Source: Calocera cornea HHB12733 (lineage: Eukaryota > Basidiomycota > Dacrymycetes > Dacrymycetales > Dacrymycetaceae). From it: a stretch of DNA of 45,099 bases. Both the position numbers and the translations under genes were made by a program. This document shows, one piece after another, positions 11,595-22,374 of the stretch. The stretch is from positions 1-45,099 of the forward strand of contig KV424116.1 in the NCBI GenBank assembly GCA_001632435.1. Direction: 5' to 3'. The notes beneath the pieces were generated by a model, which had not been told where the DNA came from, ran no database searches, and saw only the letters and a program-made list of their open reading frames with translations. The stretch's first letter is position 1. Every line of letters begins with the position of its first letter.

Positions 11595-14147
11595 ATGCAC
11601 CCCAGCGACGAAGGCTACGAGACGCCCGAGGAGGAGGGCTTCTCAACCCCCAAGGAAGAGGAGACACCCGCCACGCCCTTCAGCGGTCGCTCGGAAATCT
11701 CAGACTTCACAACGACCACCAGCGGCTCCTTCGCCACCACGCCGTCCACCGCTAACACCACGAGCAGCATGCGCAGCGAAATCTCCAATCTGTCGACCGA
11801 GGGCTATTCGAGGGCAGACGCGCTCGAGGATCTGCCCTATGTCCACCATATCCTCAACCTCTTCCTGTCCAGCAGGATGCTCGAGGCGGAGGATCTGGTG
11901 CGCGAGGGCGACCCGAGACAAGAGCGTCTGTACTTCTCCACCGCTTGGTCGATCATCCAATCCATCAAGGCGATGATGTCTTTTGATGACGCGGTAGGTT
12001 GCGCCTGCATTCCTTCCTGACTCGTTCCTTACGCTGTAACAGGAACTGGCCTCAGCAATAGAGGATGCGAGGCACACGACCGAGATCGCCCAGAAACACC
12101 GCAAGCCGCCGCCCGGTATCGCTTCGCGTGTCGCCGGGCTCGTGGTCGGCGGGTCGAATCTCTCGTTCGTGAAGAACATGACCGATGTGGAGCGGCACGC
12201 CGAGCTCGTGTACGCGGAGACGCTCCTCATCAAGGCCGTGTTGGGCATCGTGAGCAGCGGAGACTGGCTGGCTTTCATCAAGGAGGCGTACGTTCCCCCT
12301 CGACTCCTCGTTGCACACGCTCTCACGCTCGCGCAGACTGCATATGCGCTCCGCGCTGAACATCTACAAGCACCTCGATACTTTCATCCAGCAGGCGGAC
12401 AAGGACGCGGCTGCACATGGTGAGCCCGAGGATGAGGATATAGATCAGGATTTCCGCTCGGGCGTCCTGCTGGGTATGGGGATCAACTCGCTCGTGCTCT
12501 CCCTGCTGCCCAGCAAGGTCATTACGGTACGCATTCTCATCTGTCTGTCGGTGGAGATATTCAGAATCCGCAGATTGTCGAGCTCTTCGGGTACAAGTCC
12601 GACCGACAAACCGCGCTGAAGCTTCTGGCCAAGCCCGGAGGATGGACCAAGGAGAGGGACGAGCCCGCCATCGATGCAGAGCACGAAGGCATCCGCCGCT
12701 GTGTCTGCGACATGGTCCTGATCATGTTCCATCTTGTCCTCAACTCGATCACCTTCGCCGGTATAGATGTCAAGTTTGCGGAGAAGATGCTGAACTGGAA
12801 CTTGAAGCGTTTCCCTGAAGGTGCGCATGTTCCGCCTTGGGGGTGGATGCCTCATACTGACCGTCTTTTTCTAGGCGTGTTCTACCTGTTCATGCAAGGC
12901 CGTCTGCACGTCTCTCAATCCCAGCCCCGGCTCGCCATCGCAGCCTACGATCGCGCCGCGCAAATTCAGAAGGAATACGTGCAGCTGCAGCACGTCGCCT
13001 ACTGGGAGCAGGGCATCCTCCTCATGTCAATGGCCGATCTCACTACGTCCGTCGAGTGCTGGAGGAAGCTGATTGCCAGCTCGTCGTGGAGCAAGGCTGT
13101 GTACACCTATGGGCTCGCATCCTGCTTGGTGCAGGGCGGGGATCCGAGCAACATACCCGAGGCGCAGCAGCTGATGAAGCTCGTGCCGACGTACAAGCAG
13201 CGTATCGCTGGCAAGTCGATCCCGATCGAGAAGTTCACCGCGAGGAAGGGCCGCAAATTCCAATCGCAAGGCAACCGGCTCCTACTCCCCGCCTTCGAGT
13301 TCGCGACGGTCATGCAGGTGATGGGCCGCATGACGCCGAAGATCCTGCAGGAGAACGTTCTGCCTCTTATACAAAAGGAGATCGCGGCGCTCAAGAGTAG
13401 CGAGCCGAAGAAGTGGGGCAACGGCACAGGCTATTGGGACGATCTCTGCTTGGCGCGCTACATGGAGGGCGTCGTTCTCCGGTACATCGCTTATCCGGTG
13501 CGTTTGTCCTGTAGTGCTTCGCAGCCGTTTTCTGACATTTCACACGTAGGATCCGGACGCCGTTCTCGAAGCGGACGACAAGGTCGACGTATCCCAAGAT
13601 GAAACAGCGAAGGCTGCGCTTGCGGCATTCCAAGAGGTTCTCGACAACGGCGCGAAGATTGAGCTGGATCACTACATTGTATATTACACGCGTACGCTGT
13701 CAGCCTACTCGGTCTAGTGATTGGGAGATTCATATTCCTGTTCTAGACTATGATCTTGGTCGCTTACATGCCAATATTGGCAACATACCGGAAGCGAAGA
13801 GGCAACTTGAGATGGTTATGTCTGGTATGCCGAGCCTGAATTTGCTGTGATCACGCTGTGCTGACCGCTGTTTAGGAAAACCATTAGAGGTGAACGCCGC
13901 TGGGAAAAAGGTACGTCCCACGTCTTACCCTCTTGCCAACAAACTAACCCATTCCATAGGGGAAATACAGTCTTGAGGTGATTCATCGCCCTGCCAACAT
14001 TGTCTTGTTTGGTCCTGATAATCCTTCTTTAGAACGCCCTCATGGTCCGCACCCATGCCGCGAACGTACGTCTCGTGTTTGACCTTTGCCTCGATGCATC
14101 GCTGACTTGGCATACAGGAGGCGCTAGATCAAGGCCGTGGAGTATGA
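11595..14147 (+). CDS. IML2: Iml2/TTC39-family TPR protein
   Basis: The family comprises fungal Iml2 (mitochondrial outer membrane and nucleus, linked in yeast to clearance of lipid-associated inclusion bodies) and animal TTC39. The N-terminal 80 residues are acidic and Ser/Thr-rich. The conserved domain begins LPYVHHILNLFLSSRMLEAE and continues through IASRVAGLVVGGSNLSFVKN, RSGVLLGMGINSLVLSLLPS, LVLNSITFAGIDVKFAEKML and FYLFMQGRLHVSQSQP. C-terminal TPR-like helices include YDLGRLHANIGNIPEAKRQL, and the last exon reads EALDQGRGV before TGA at 14145-14147. About ten exons give roughly 680 aa, as expected. Good splice sites are seen at each break, for example GTACGT near 12289 and an acceptor near 12336. 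The biochemical function of the family is poorly known. Confidence 0.9.
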
Positions 14148-14795
14148 TCTGCCGAGCAGACTTCCAAAACTCCATCACCCGTCGACCTTCCCTTCGCTTT
14201 GTGCAGAACGGTTCCCATCCCTATCTAATCAATCCTCTCACCGCGAACCCTGGAACCGCGAGAAGTCTTACTCGATATAGCAATCTGCACTGTTGTCGCA
14301 ACTTTCGTCCAATTTCATCCTGCGCAGTTCAAGTCCCATCTCGTGTCATCAATTCATCAATCTGTTCTATCTGTGGACCTGTTATCATCGATATTGCATC
14401 ATACTATATGATTGTACATTAATGGGATAGAGGTTTGCCCGCTTCCATGCGATCCTTCCCTGGGCCCTCGTCAGAAGATGATGGAATCCGCACCCCAGTC
14501 AGGGCTTTTTGGTACCCAGGTCGGTTCCCGAGCCCCTGATACAGGCTAAAAGTGTAAAACAGAAGAAGATTGATAAATGAAGGCCGCTGATAGAATCGCG
14601 GCTGAGAGTCCAGATTTCATCGCTTCCCCGCACGCCATTCTCTGCGAGTCTATAGGCAAATCAGCCACCGTCGTCACGCGCTGTCCAATGTCAGATGAAA
14701 GAGAAATGCACGCTTTTCGAGTCTCATTTCTAGTCGAAGACACATGCGAGTGAAATGCAGGAACTGACATTATACATGAACCTGGAGTCCACGCA

Positions 14796-14936
14796 CTACC
14801 GCATATAGTCGCGAATTTGGCGGATATGCTTCCGGACGGCCTCTTGGGTGCCGTCACACCGATGTCTGCCGCCGAAGTTCAGTTGCTGATCATCTCCCTC
14901 TGCCAGCCGATTAGCTGAATGGCATGGCTCTACAAT
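14796..14936 (-). other. possible orphan 3' exon or gene relic
   Basis: An open stretch of 46 codons ends CDGTQEAVRKHIRQIRDYMR and then TAG at 14796-14798. Its composition (charged, few Ser/Pro) is unlike the usual antisense shadows. Candidate acceptors (TGTAG, TTCAG) lie near its left edge on the coding strand. An upstream exon would have to overlap the promoter or body of the F-box gene on the other strand, so this is a relic or a chance frame. The family is not recognised. Confidence 0.2.
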
Positions 14937-15113
14937 CAGTTATTCACACCAGTCAGCGACTCCCACCCTGTTGCCGACTAGGTGACATCTACGCGCCAAG
15001 GACAGTGCCTCGGTGCCTGCGGCGGGACGCCCGCCTGAGGCTGCCGCTGGAATGTGTTGGTGTCGATGACTGGTCACTGACTGTCGGCTCCGACATGGCC
15101 TCGTGTACGGGAC

Positions 15114-15120
15114 TATAAAA
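15114..15120 (+). promoter_or_regulatory. TATA box of the F-box gene
   Basis: TATAAAA lies 63 nt upstream of the ATG at 15183, preceded by a G+C-richer stretch. The position suits a short 5' UTR of about 30-40 nt. Confidence 0.7.
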
Positions 15121-15182
15121 ACAAGCTGCACCATTACAGCGCTGACGAGGGTGCACCAATATCTCACCTTCACCCTCTGGGC

Positions 15183-16373
15183 ATGTCCGACTCCGGACCA
15201 TGGGACGACCTCTTCCTCCCTTATTACAGACCGATGTCTGGACTTGATGGGGAGGCTTCAAACGATCTCTTCGACCAAAGCTACATGCAAGCATCCATAT
15301 CCGCAATACAGTCACCCGATCCAGCCATGATATCCTTGCCCTCCTCCACTTCAACGTCCCAATTCGAGTCATCACAACAGTCATCGGGAGCATCGATGTA
15401 CTACGACGCCCAAGACTGGTCTTCCCTCCCACCTCTCCCCCCATCTCCACTGTCAAACCCTCCATCTCCATTGTCAAACATCGATCATGCACTAAGAGAC
15501 TCGGCTGCTTTACCATCATCTGCAGGAACAGAACCCGCCTTCCCATCGCTCTGGGATTCTACACTTACAACGGCCATCGTCACTCAAGCCCCACCGTCAC
15601 TGTCGTGTTTTGGAGGAAGTCGCTATCTCTTATCACCGGCAACTTCACCATCCCCAGAGCCCTATGTCACTTCACCATGCTCGTCTGCGGTTGCGAGTGT
15701 GGATCTGGACGACCGTGACCAATGTCTTATCCGCTCGCCGCGCTCTCATTTGCGCACATCGCCACCTTGGGTCCGGAGAGGACACGGCATTTTTTCCCAG
15801 TCGGCCATCTTCCCGAATGAGGTCTTCTCTATGATCCTATCCGAACTGTCGCCCAAAGATGCTTACAAGTGCAGGCTTGTTTGCAAGACCTGGTACCACG
15901 AATTTTGGTCTCGTCTTGTTTGGAATCGGTGGTTGCACGAGGTGCAAATCTTCCTTCGAAGCCCTACGAGCTGGATCTTCGAAAAGTTTTCAGCTGCTAC
16001 ACATAGTGGCCAACGCTTCAAGGTCAGAACGAAGGAGCTGTTTGTGGCCAGAACTGGGGTCAAATTCATCTGCAGATGGCATGCGGACCCGCTGCCGTCC
16101 GAATCGTCCGAACTCGAGTCCTTGCGGCTTCTCTTGAGCGGCCCAGTCCAGGTTCTAGCTCAGTTTAAGGGTAGACGGTACTGGGACTTCAAGCTTCCTC
16201 TGCAACTCGACCGGGAGAAAATGGAGTTGATTTTCGACATGAGGCTGCTGCTTCACATGCTGCTGAGTCGTGAAGAAGATGAATGGCCACTTGCGAGTGA
16301 CATCCCAAAGTGGGTCTGGGAGCCACCATGCTACATGCACACGAATATCGGGAGTTTTCATTCCTACGCGTGA
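15183..16373 (+). CDS. F-box protein with disordered N-terminus
   Basis: An intronless gene of 396 aa. F-box proteins bind Skp1 and bring substrates to SCF ubiquitin ligases. The F-box lies at about residues 207-250, with IFPNEVFSMILSELSPKDAY followed by KCRLVCKTWYHEFWSRLVW. The first 200 residues are Ser/Pro-rich and low in complexity (PPLPPSPLSNPPSPLSN). The C-terminal 145 residues (substrate side) contain no LRR, WD40 or Kelch repeats and are rich in Trp and Leu; I do not recognise a domain there. After the TGA at 16371-16373 an intron-like sequence (GTGCGT...CTAAC...TTAG, about 16385-16434) suggests either a spliced 3' UTR or an alternative C-terminus; the in-frame stop before it makes the 396-aa product the default. 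Confidence 0.85.
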   Translation: MSDSGPWDDLFLPYYRPMSGLDGEASNDLFDQSYMQASISAIQSPDPAMISLPSSTSTSQFESSQQSSGASMYYDAQDWSSLPPLPPSPLSNPPSPLSNIDHALRDSAALPSSAGTEPAFPSLWDSTLTTAIVTQAPPSLSCFGGSRYLLSPATSPSPEPYVTSPCSSAVASVDLDDRDQCLIRSPRSHLRTSPPWVRRGHGIFSQSAIFPNEVFSMILSELSPKDAYKCRLVCKTWYHEFWSRLVWNRWLHEVQIFLRSPTSWIFEKFSAATHSGQRFKVRTKELFVARTGVKFICRWHADPLPSESSELESLRLLLSGPVQVLAQFKGRRYWDFKLPLQLDREKMELIFDMRLLLHMLLSREEDEWPLASDIPKWVWEPPCYMHTNIGSFHSYA

Positions 16374-19327
16374 TGGACTGCATGTGCGTGTTTCTTGATG
16401 AAATCCCTGAACATACTTGCTAACGGATGCATTAGCCTAACCGGCACGGCTGCGTTCGTGGCCACCTGTGAAAATGTGGGAAGGTTGCCTTCTGATTTCC
16501 TCTGTTCGTGATGAGCCGTACCACTAATTTCGAGGGTCAACGATCATGAATGACACCATGACTGCAAGGTCAGAATGCCTTCCGGGTTCTTCGCGGATAC
16601 ACATCTTCAACATCAAATCCTCACACCATTCGACAGCTCAGCGTATGGGCCCTGAAATCTTCGTTGGTATTCAATGGGCTCGGATTTGTAAAGATAATAG
16701 AAAGCCCCGGGTTCGACTATGGTTGCACGACCGGGGGAACTTTCAGAGACTCCCGAAGCTTACAGCGGGCCCCTCTGGCTTTACATCAGACTGCCCGATC
16801 TGCCTCATGTTCGCCAGCAAGACGGGCGGTACACGATCACTGACCTTGCTATCTATAGGAAGAGTCAGGGACCCGGAAGTCCAGTCGTCATCTTGAATCG
16901 GGCTTCATTGAGCCTGGAGCGTGTCCAAGTGCCGGCGGAGGCTGTTCTAAAGTCGACCAGAATACATTGCAATAAAAAGGGACCGCCGCACCCCGTATCG
17001 CGCCGAGAGGTCGCCGAATGTGAACACGCCAAGCCGGACCGGCGGTCGTGGCTTCCGACGTAAGGGCATTGGGGTAAGTCAGGTGCAGCGTGCTGTCTCC
17101 GATCCCTGGAAGTGTTATGTAGTGCCGCCGCTCGATCACGCGTCTTGTGCCTGTGGGGGGTCCTCCCCGGAACACATGCCTCGCTTGTCCTTTGCCGGCG
17201 GACTGTGCTGCGTTCTGCTCTTGGTCACGATGCCTGGAGACGCGGTGGACAGGATGGGCCGCGTGTGGCGTTCAGTCAGCAGCGTCGAATAATATTATTG
17301 GTCCGCATGTGCTGGACCCCTGTGCCGCCGGGGTCGTCGCAATCTGCTTCCATTCGATATCTTCAGCTGAATTGAGCACGGAGGAAAGGAAGCCGTCCGC
17401 TGCGAAGCATGAATGGTGAGCCAAGAAGCGCGATCAGCCAGGTTCATTCAAGAAAATGTCCGCGATCGACGAGATTACGAACAGGCCCAGTCATTTCCAT
17501 CCGGAAGCCTCCATTGCGCGACACTGTGCGGGGTAATAGACAATAGACTCTGGAGTGCGAGTTTGGCGGCTACGGCAATTAATTTGGATTCAAAGTCCAA
17601 CACTTGCGTTAGATACAGTTCATGACAACCACCTGTCTGATTGCGGCGATGTGGTCGCGCTGTCCGGGAAAGTGGGAGCATTCTGGAAAATGACAGATCA
17701 GTCCATGCGGAAGAGGGGGCTGAGCGCAAAGAAGGCTCTGACGTGCTGCCCACGTGTCCCAAAGGTGACTGCCCCAAAACTCGTATTTTTAGATAACGCG
17801 GTCGGACACAAGAGTGCCGAGCCCAGGGACGAGTTCTACGGGCGCGTTATCTGTTGCGAGGTTGAAACTCAGCTTGCAGCTGGGCCGCAGGTTCTGGTGT
17901 GGGAGTAACAGTCAATGTGTCACGATCGAAATGATTTTAAGAGATGCGCTGAAGATCAACGTGGTGAAGAAGGGACTGCGGTGCCGAGAAGAGCAGATAG
18001 GTCGGTCTTCTGATATCTAGATACTAGGACGGCTCCTAACCGACAAGTCGGGGCATACTACAATCACAAGGAAGAAGCCTCAGCAGGGAGGAAGCACAGA
18101 AACGATGGAATTAAAAAGAACAGAAGGGGAAAGGAAGATGGCAACGGGCAAAAGGGGAGGACGGAAGATAAAGTGAGAGAATGAATGCAGCATGCCGTCG
18201 GACCATGTCAACAAAATGGCCTAAGAAGGAAGGTAGGAGCCAGGTGGTGCTGGTCGCCATGTTGTGACCCTGATGGCCGGTTAGAAGGGCCGAGGTGGAA
18301 GGAAGCGGAAAGGATGGGAGTGGGGGGGAACGATGGGAAAGCCCCAGAGCGGAGGGAGATTTTGACAGGTCGCAGTGGCCGGGGTCCCCACTGTTCTGGC
18401 CAGTTTGGAAGCCCGCTGGGAATTCATGTCGCGTTTGCGTCTCGGATGGGATAACGACCAGCGGCTTGGACCGCCCATGGCTTTTTCATCGCTGATTGGT
18501 TCATTCCTCGTTTCTCTTCCCCCTTTGTTGTGACTCGCAATGTTTCTCTCCTCGGTCTCGGTCGGGGTGATCATATGCTGGGTTTGATGCGGATCCAAGG
18601 CCCCATGCTTCCTGCATTCCGCTCTGAACACAGGTCTCATCGCCTGGTCAGGTCAGCCAGCCATCGCGGATCAGCTGCATGAACGGAATGATGGGAATGG
18701 AAGGCAGGGCATCCAGTCCGCCCGCTTCTGTGTTCGGGAATTCAAGGCACACCCGCATGGGGCTTTCAGGCCGTTTTGTATCCACCCTGACGCGCCCGCG
18801 ATCTCCTGCCGTCCCGCTATCTGCGTCCTCCCTTTCCCTGTGCTCCCCGCACGCGTCATTTTTGGGCGCTGCGACCAAATCACAATGTCAGCGGATTTAC
18901 GAGACAGAGGAAGCAAATGGGGGTCCTCTTGGTCCAGCGAGAGCAAGCCAGCCAGGCCCGAGGCGCGGTCGTTATCCCTCCCCACTAAAACCCCGCACAC
19001 GAGAGGCGTGCGTGTGCTAATTGGTGCATCACCCTCGCTCCGCGGTATAAGTGTGCAGGACAGCACTGTAGTGCATTTAAACTCGATCGTCTAACCAGAT
19101 CTTGGCCAGTTCGGGCCCATCCTCTCCCGTTTGACTCGCCCCGCCCCTCCCACCCATCGCGACCGCATCGCTTGAGCCTGCTTGCCCTGGCGCTCGCTTT
19201 CCTCGACCACCATTAGGCTCGCACATCTCAGGCAGCTTAAATCCTCGCCGCCTGCCATCGTCTATTGTTTATTCCCCCCCCACCTCTCGTCATCGCAGTC
19301 TCTCCTCATCGTCGACCTCGACGAGCT
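16374..19327. other. 2.95-kb stretch without a recognised gene, upstream of the WOPR gene
   Basis: No family could be recognised on either strand. Open frames at 16546-16896, 16719-17063 and 17555-17908 (plus) are short and have no motif. A purine-rich tract on the plus strand runs from about 18065 to 18180 and again near 18290-18360. Pyrimidine-rich sequence near 19100-19320 looks like a 5' UTR. The likely content is the F-box 3' UTR plus an extended regulatory region for the WOPR regulator. Confidence 0.5.
19046..19051 (+). promoter_or_regulatory. probable TATA box of the WOPR gene
   Basis: TATAAG lies in a G+C-rich context (CCGCGG just upstream), 282 nt before the ATG at 19328. That predicts a 5' UTR of about 250 nt, which is pyrimidine-rich. 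Confidence 0.45.
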
Positions 19328-20800
19328 ATGCACATGCAGAAACCTACACATTCCTATCTTCGTTCGTCCAACCTCTACTTCATTCATCTGTGTATTCTGA
19401 GCTTTACCTCGCAGAGATTCGAAATGCCCATGAAGCGCACATCGTCATGGAGGCCGTCCGACGCGGGTTCGTATCATCTTACCTTGTTTACGTAGTAGGA
19501 GACGTCCTTAACGCTTCCAATGACCAGACATTTACCCCTGATAACTCGTCGTTTGAGTACCAAGGAGCGCCAGGACCTCATCGCGCACGGTGCTGTCTTC
19601 GTTTGGGAAGAGTCGGATTATCGCGGTGGTGTTGATCGTGGCGGCATCGAGCGCTGGACGGACGGATGCAAGTGGTCCCAGTCGCGCATGCATGAACCCT
19701 TTCTACTCTATGAGGAGAAGGCGGAAGTGCCAAAGGAGGAGTCAGAGAAGCTCTCCGGGGACAAAAAGTGCGCACATCTCTGATTTTTTGCTTTTGCGAT
19801 TCTCACCGAGTACGGCAGGGGCGACGCTGCTTCCCGAGCTCGCCGTCAAAATCGTCCTAATAAGCCTGATGGCTTGACGAAACAAACATACTCGGCTCTG
19901 CTTACGCCAGATACGGTATCTCCAGGTCAAAAGCCAGCCAAATGGCATCTCACCTGCTACTTTCTGAGGTCACTTCTTACCAAGTTGCCACTCGTAGAGG
20001 ATGATCCTCTCCTCTCCGGTCTCCGCCCTGAACCGGGAACATTTGTGACCGCCAAAGGTCTCACGCGGCGTAAAAGCTCAGCGGCCTCCCTCGATCCTTC
20101 GGACGATGCTCTGGCACGCCTGCACTCGACAAGCGGCAATACTTCTCAGAATGGCGGTGCAATTTCACTTCGGGGCGCCAATGGGAGCGTCGCCGAGACG
20201 GAAAGCGACGCCTCGCTTTCTCCAACTGTCAGCACTAGTCCCCAGTCGCCGTACGATATGCGATATGCAACACATAGTCCTTGGTCTGGCACGTCGTCTG
20301 TCACTGGAAACTCCCCTCTGACGCCCCCCGCTCAATATGGCGTGCCTCACTCGCCGCAAGTACCGCCACCTCACTATCCGGTTGTCATGCCTCAATACCA
20401 CTATCCGCCGCCCCATGGTGCATACCATCACCATCCTTCACAAGCCCATCTCAGCACGTCGTCGGCGTCTCCCACTGGCAATTTCCACATGTTCCAATCC
20501 TCCCGGGAGAATGTCTCCCTGCCTCCTATCCGAGGAGCGCATCCTGTGGACCGCGCCCGGCTGCCCTCCGTTCAAATGGGTTGGTGCGCTCCGGAGGCCG
20601 CCGGACTTGGCGTTCAGATGCCGCCACCCCCGATGTCCAATGGAGTGACTTACGGTGAGGGCCAGGGAATGCCAAGCGCGAATGGAAGCGTATATGACGC
20701 AAGGCAAGGATGCTATGTTGATGCGACGATGTCAGCTCGACCGCAGTATCATGACGAGCACCGCGGTTGGGGAGTTAGCGTCGCGGTGAAGAACGAATAA
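19328..20800 (+). CDS. WOPR-domain (Gti1/Pac2 family) transcription factor
   Basis: WOPR proteins bind DNA and act as master switches of fungal morphology, sporulation or virulence (Wor1, Ryp1, Gti1, Pac2). Exons are 19328-19361, 19415-19466, 19528-19767 and 19819-20800; together they give 1308 nt and 435 aa in one frame. The first WOPR box reads KPTHSYLQIRNAHEAHIV, then GHLPLITRRLSTKERQDLI, VFVWEESDYRGG and ERWTDGCKWSQSRMHEPFLL. The second box is GLTKQTYSALL, then KWHLTCYF. A basic linker (RARRQNRPNKPDG) separates them. The C-terminal half is Pro/Ser/His/Gly-rich and disordered, as in other members. Exon 1 is only 34 nt long; it was chosen because it restores the conserved PTH start of the WOPR domain and uses good splice sites. 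ATG 19334 is an alternative start. Which subgroup (Gti1-like or Pac2-like) is not settled. Confidence 0.92.
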
Positions 20801-22374
20801 CGAGCATGACTTTCACGCCCATTTCTGCACTTGTCTCGGTCTTCCTTGTTTAATACGTTTTGGCTCATGTCTGTATCTCGGTCTGAATTTCCCCTGTGCT
20901 CCTTTTAGGGTGAATATCGGTCATGTTTTGGTCTGTTGTCTTCTTTAGTGCTCCGCACTCCCACATATCTCATGCCTGACGGACTCTCGCTACTATGCTC
21001 TACTCAGCTGCCATCTGTGCGGTCAGTGAAATATCTGAATGACTACAATCTATCTTCAAGTGTATGATTCTGGCTACCCGCTTGTTTTGATCGTTCTGTA
21101 TATATTTCGGGTGAAATGTAGCTCCAAGTCTTTAGAACGTGTGCTCCAATGTGATGCACTGTCTAGCTAATGTCTAGCTGTTTCGTGCCATGTACCGCTT
21201 TTCGCGTTCTCCCAGCAACACACGCAATGCGCTGACAAATGAGAACAAGGATCTTCTTGTCGCAGGCGCGCCCTGCAGCCTCGTCAGGGGTCTCTGTGCG
21301 CTCCACTCGACCGTCCCAGCCAACAGAAGTGTAGGTAATGCAGGACAGTACGAAGTGGGATGTAGCTGCATCAAAATTGGTAAAGGGAGAGACGGTATGT
21401 ATGTCCATTTGGTCGATTTGGACGTCATCGATTGTTGTGCCCAGTACGAAATGGCAACTTGCGGCAGCTTGCTCAGGAACACTGTAGAGTCCGCGGCTCA
21501 AGTGATTCCTTAGATGAGCTTTCCAAGGAGGATCCGGACCAATCCCTGTCCAAATATGAGCGCCAAGCCAGTGTAAGATTCTTGGACAAGGCATCGATGG
21601 GACGAACGCCGATGGAGAGCGTGTTGCTACACCAAGTGCGCAGCCCAGAAGGTCGCGAATCATTGCTGTCCCATGCTGGGGGCGGACCGGGGGCCGAATG
21701 TCTTCCTCTAAGTTCTAAGCTTCTGTGAGAAGCCGGGAAAAGTGTGAATGACGGCGGTCTTGCTACGAATGTGCTCGGCAAGTCCAGATCGGAGGCTTTA
21801 AGTTGGTATAGAGTCAGTGAGCTTCTCGGCCAAACAGGCGGTTGGTGTTCAGCGAGCAGAAGAAGTATTGACCCCCCCCCCCGGTGTCTGCTCTGCAGAA
21901 GAGCTGCGACAATCAGGGGAGCATCTGCCCCGGAGGATCGAGTTTCATTTCCTCATCGGTTGAAACACTTTCCTAGATGGGCCACCTGATGGACGTGTTT
22001 TCGGTAGGTATCATGTACCGGGTTCTCCCGAGCATCAGAACCTTAAGAGGACCATCTATCGGGGACAGCCAGCAAGCACATTGCCTCTGCAAACCGCTGT
22101 CAACATTGATGATGACGCAACATCCTCCACATGTGCCTGGCGAAGTCGACAGCTTGTTGCTATGCTCCTGCGCGTCTTCCCCTCGGATAGCGACTACCGG
22201 CGGCTCTGCCGTAGGCTGCGGACCGCGAGAACATTTTCCCGCCTCGCATCTCGGGGTTTGCCTTGATACATGCCTTAAGTTCGAGAGAGTTCCGGATCAA
22301 TGCATCTTGAGGGCATAAACAGGATGCTGACGGGTGCATGCAAGATGAGGTTGATTAAAGAGGAAGTACTCGTA
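20801..22374. other. 1.57-kb intergenic region between converging genes
   Basis: This separates the stops of the WOPR gene (plus) and a glucosidase (minus). About the first 300 bp look like 3' UTR (T-rich, TATATATTT near 21100). An 11-C homopolymer occurs at 21872-21882. A 61-codon plus-strand frame at 22081-22266 has a codon-like, Arg-rich end (RRLCRRLRTARTFSRLASRG), but no start region or partner exon can be placed. Nothing else is supported. Confidence 0.5.

Larger units (their letters stand above)
14148..15182. other. intergenic: 3' UTR of IML2-like gene and F-box promoter
   Basis: About 1 kb without a firm gene. The left half is probably 3' UTR. A TATA box sits at 15114-15120. A minus-strand open frame at 14796-14936 looks codon-like and is listed separately; no upstream exon for it can be placed. 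Confidence 0.55.

Noticed and set aside
16690..16735. GGTTCGACT resembling a tRNA T-loop
   Set aside because: No acceptor stem, D arm or anticodon arm could be folded around it.
21163..21663. Minus-strand open frame of 166 codons downstream of the WOPR gene
   Set aside because: No motif, no plausible splice partners and a mixed composition; it probably lies in the 3' flank by chance.
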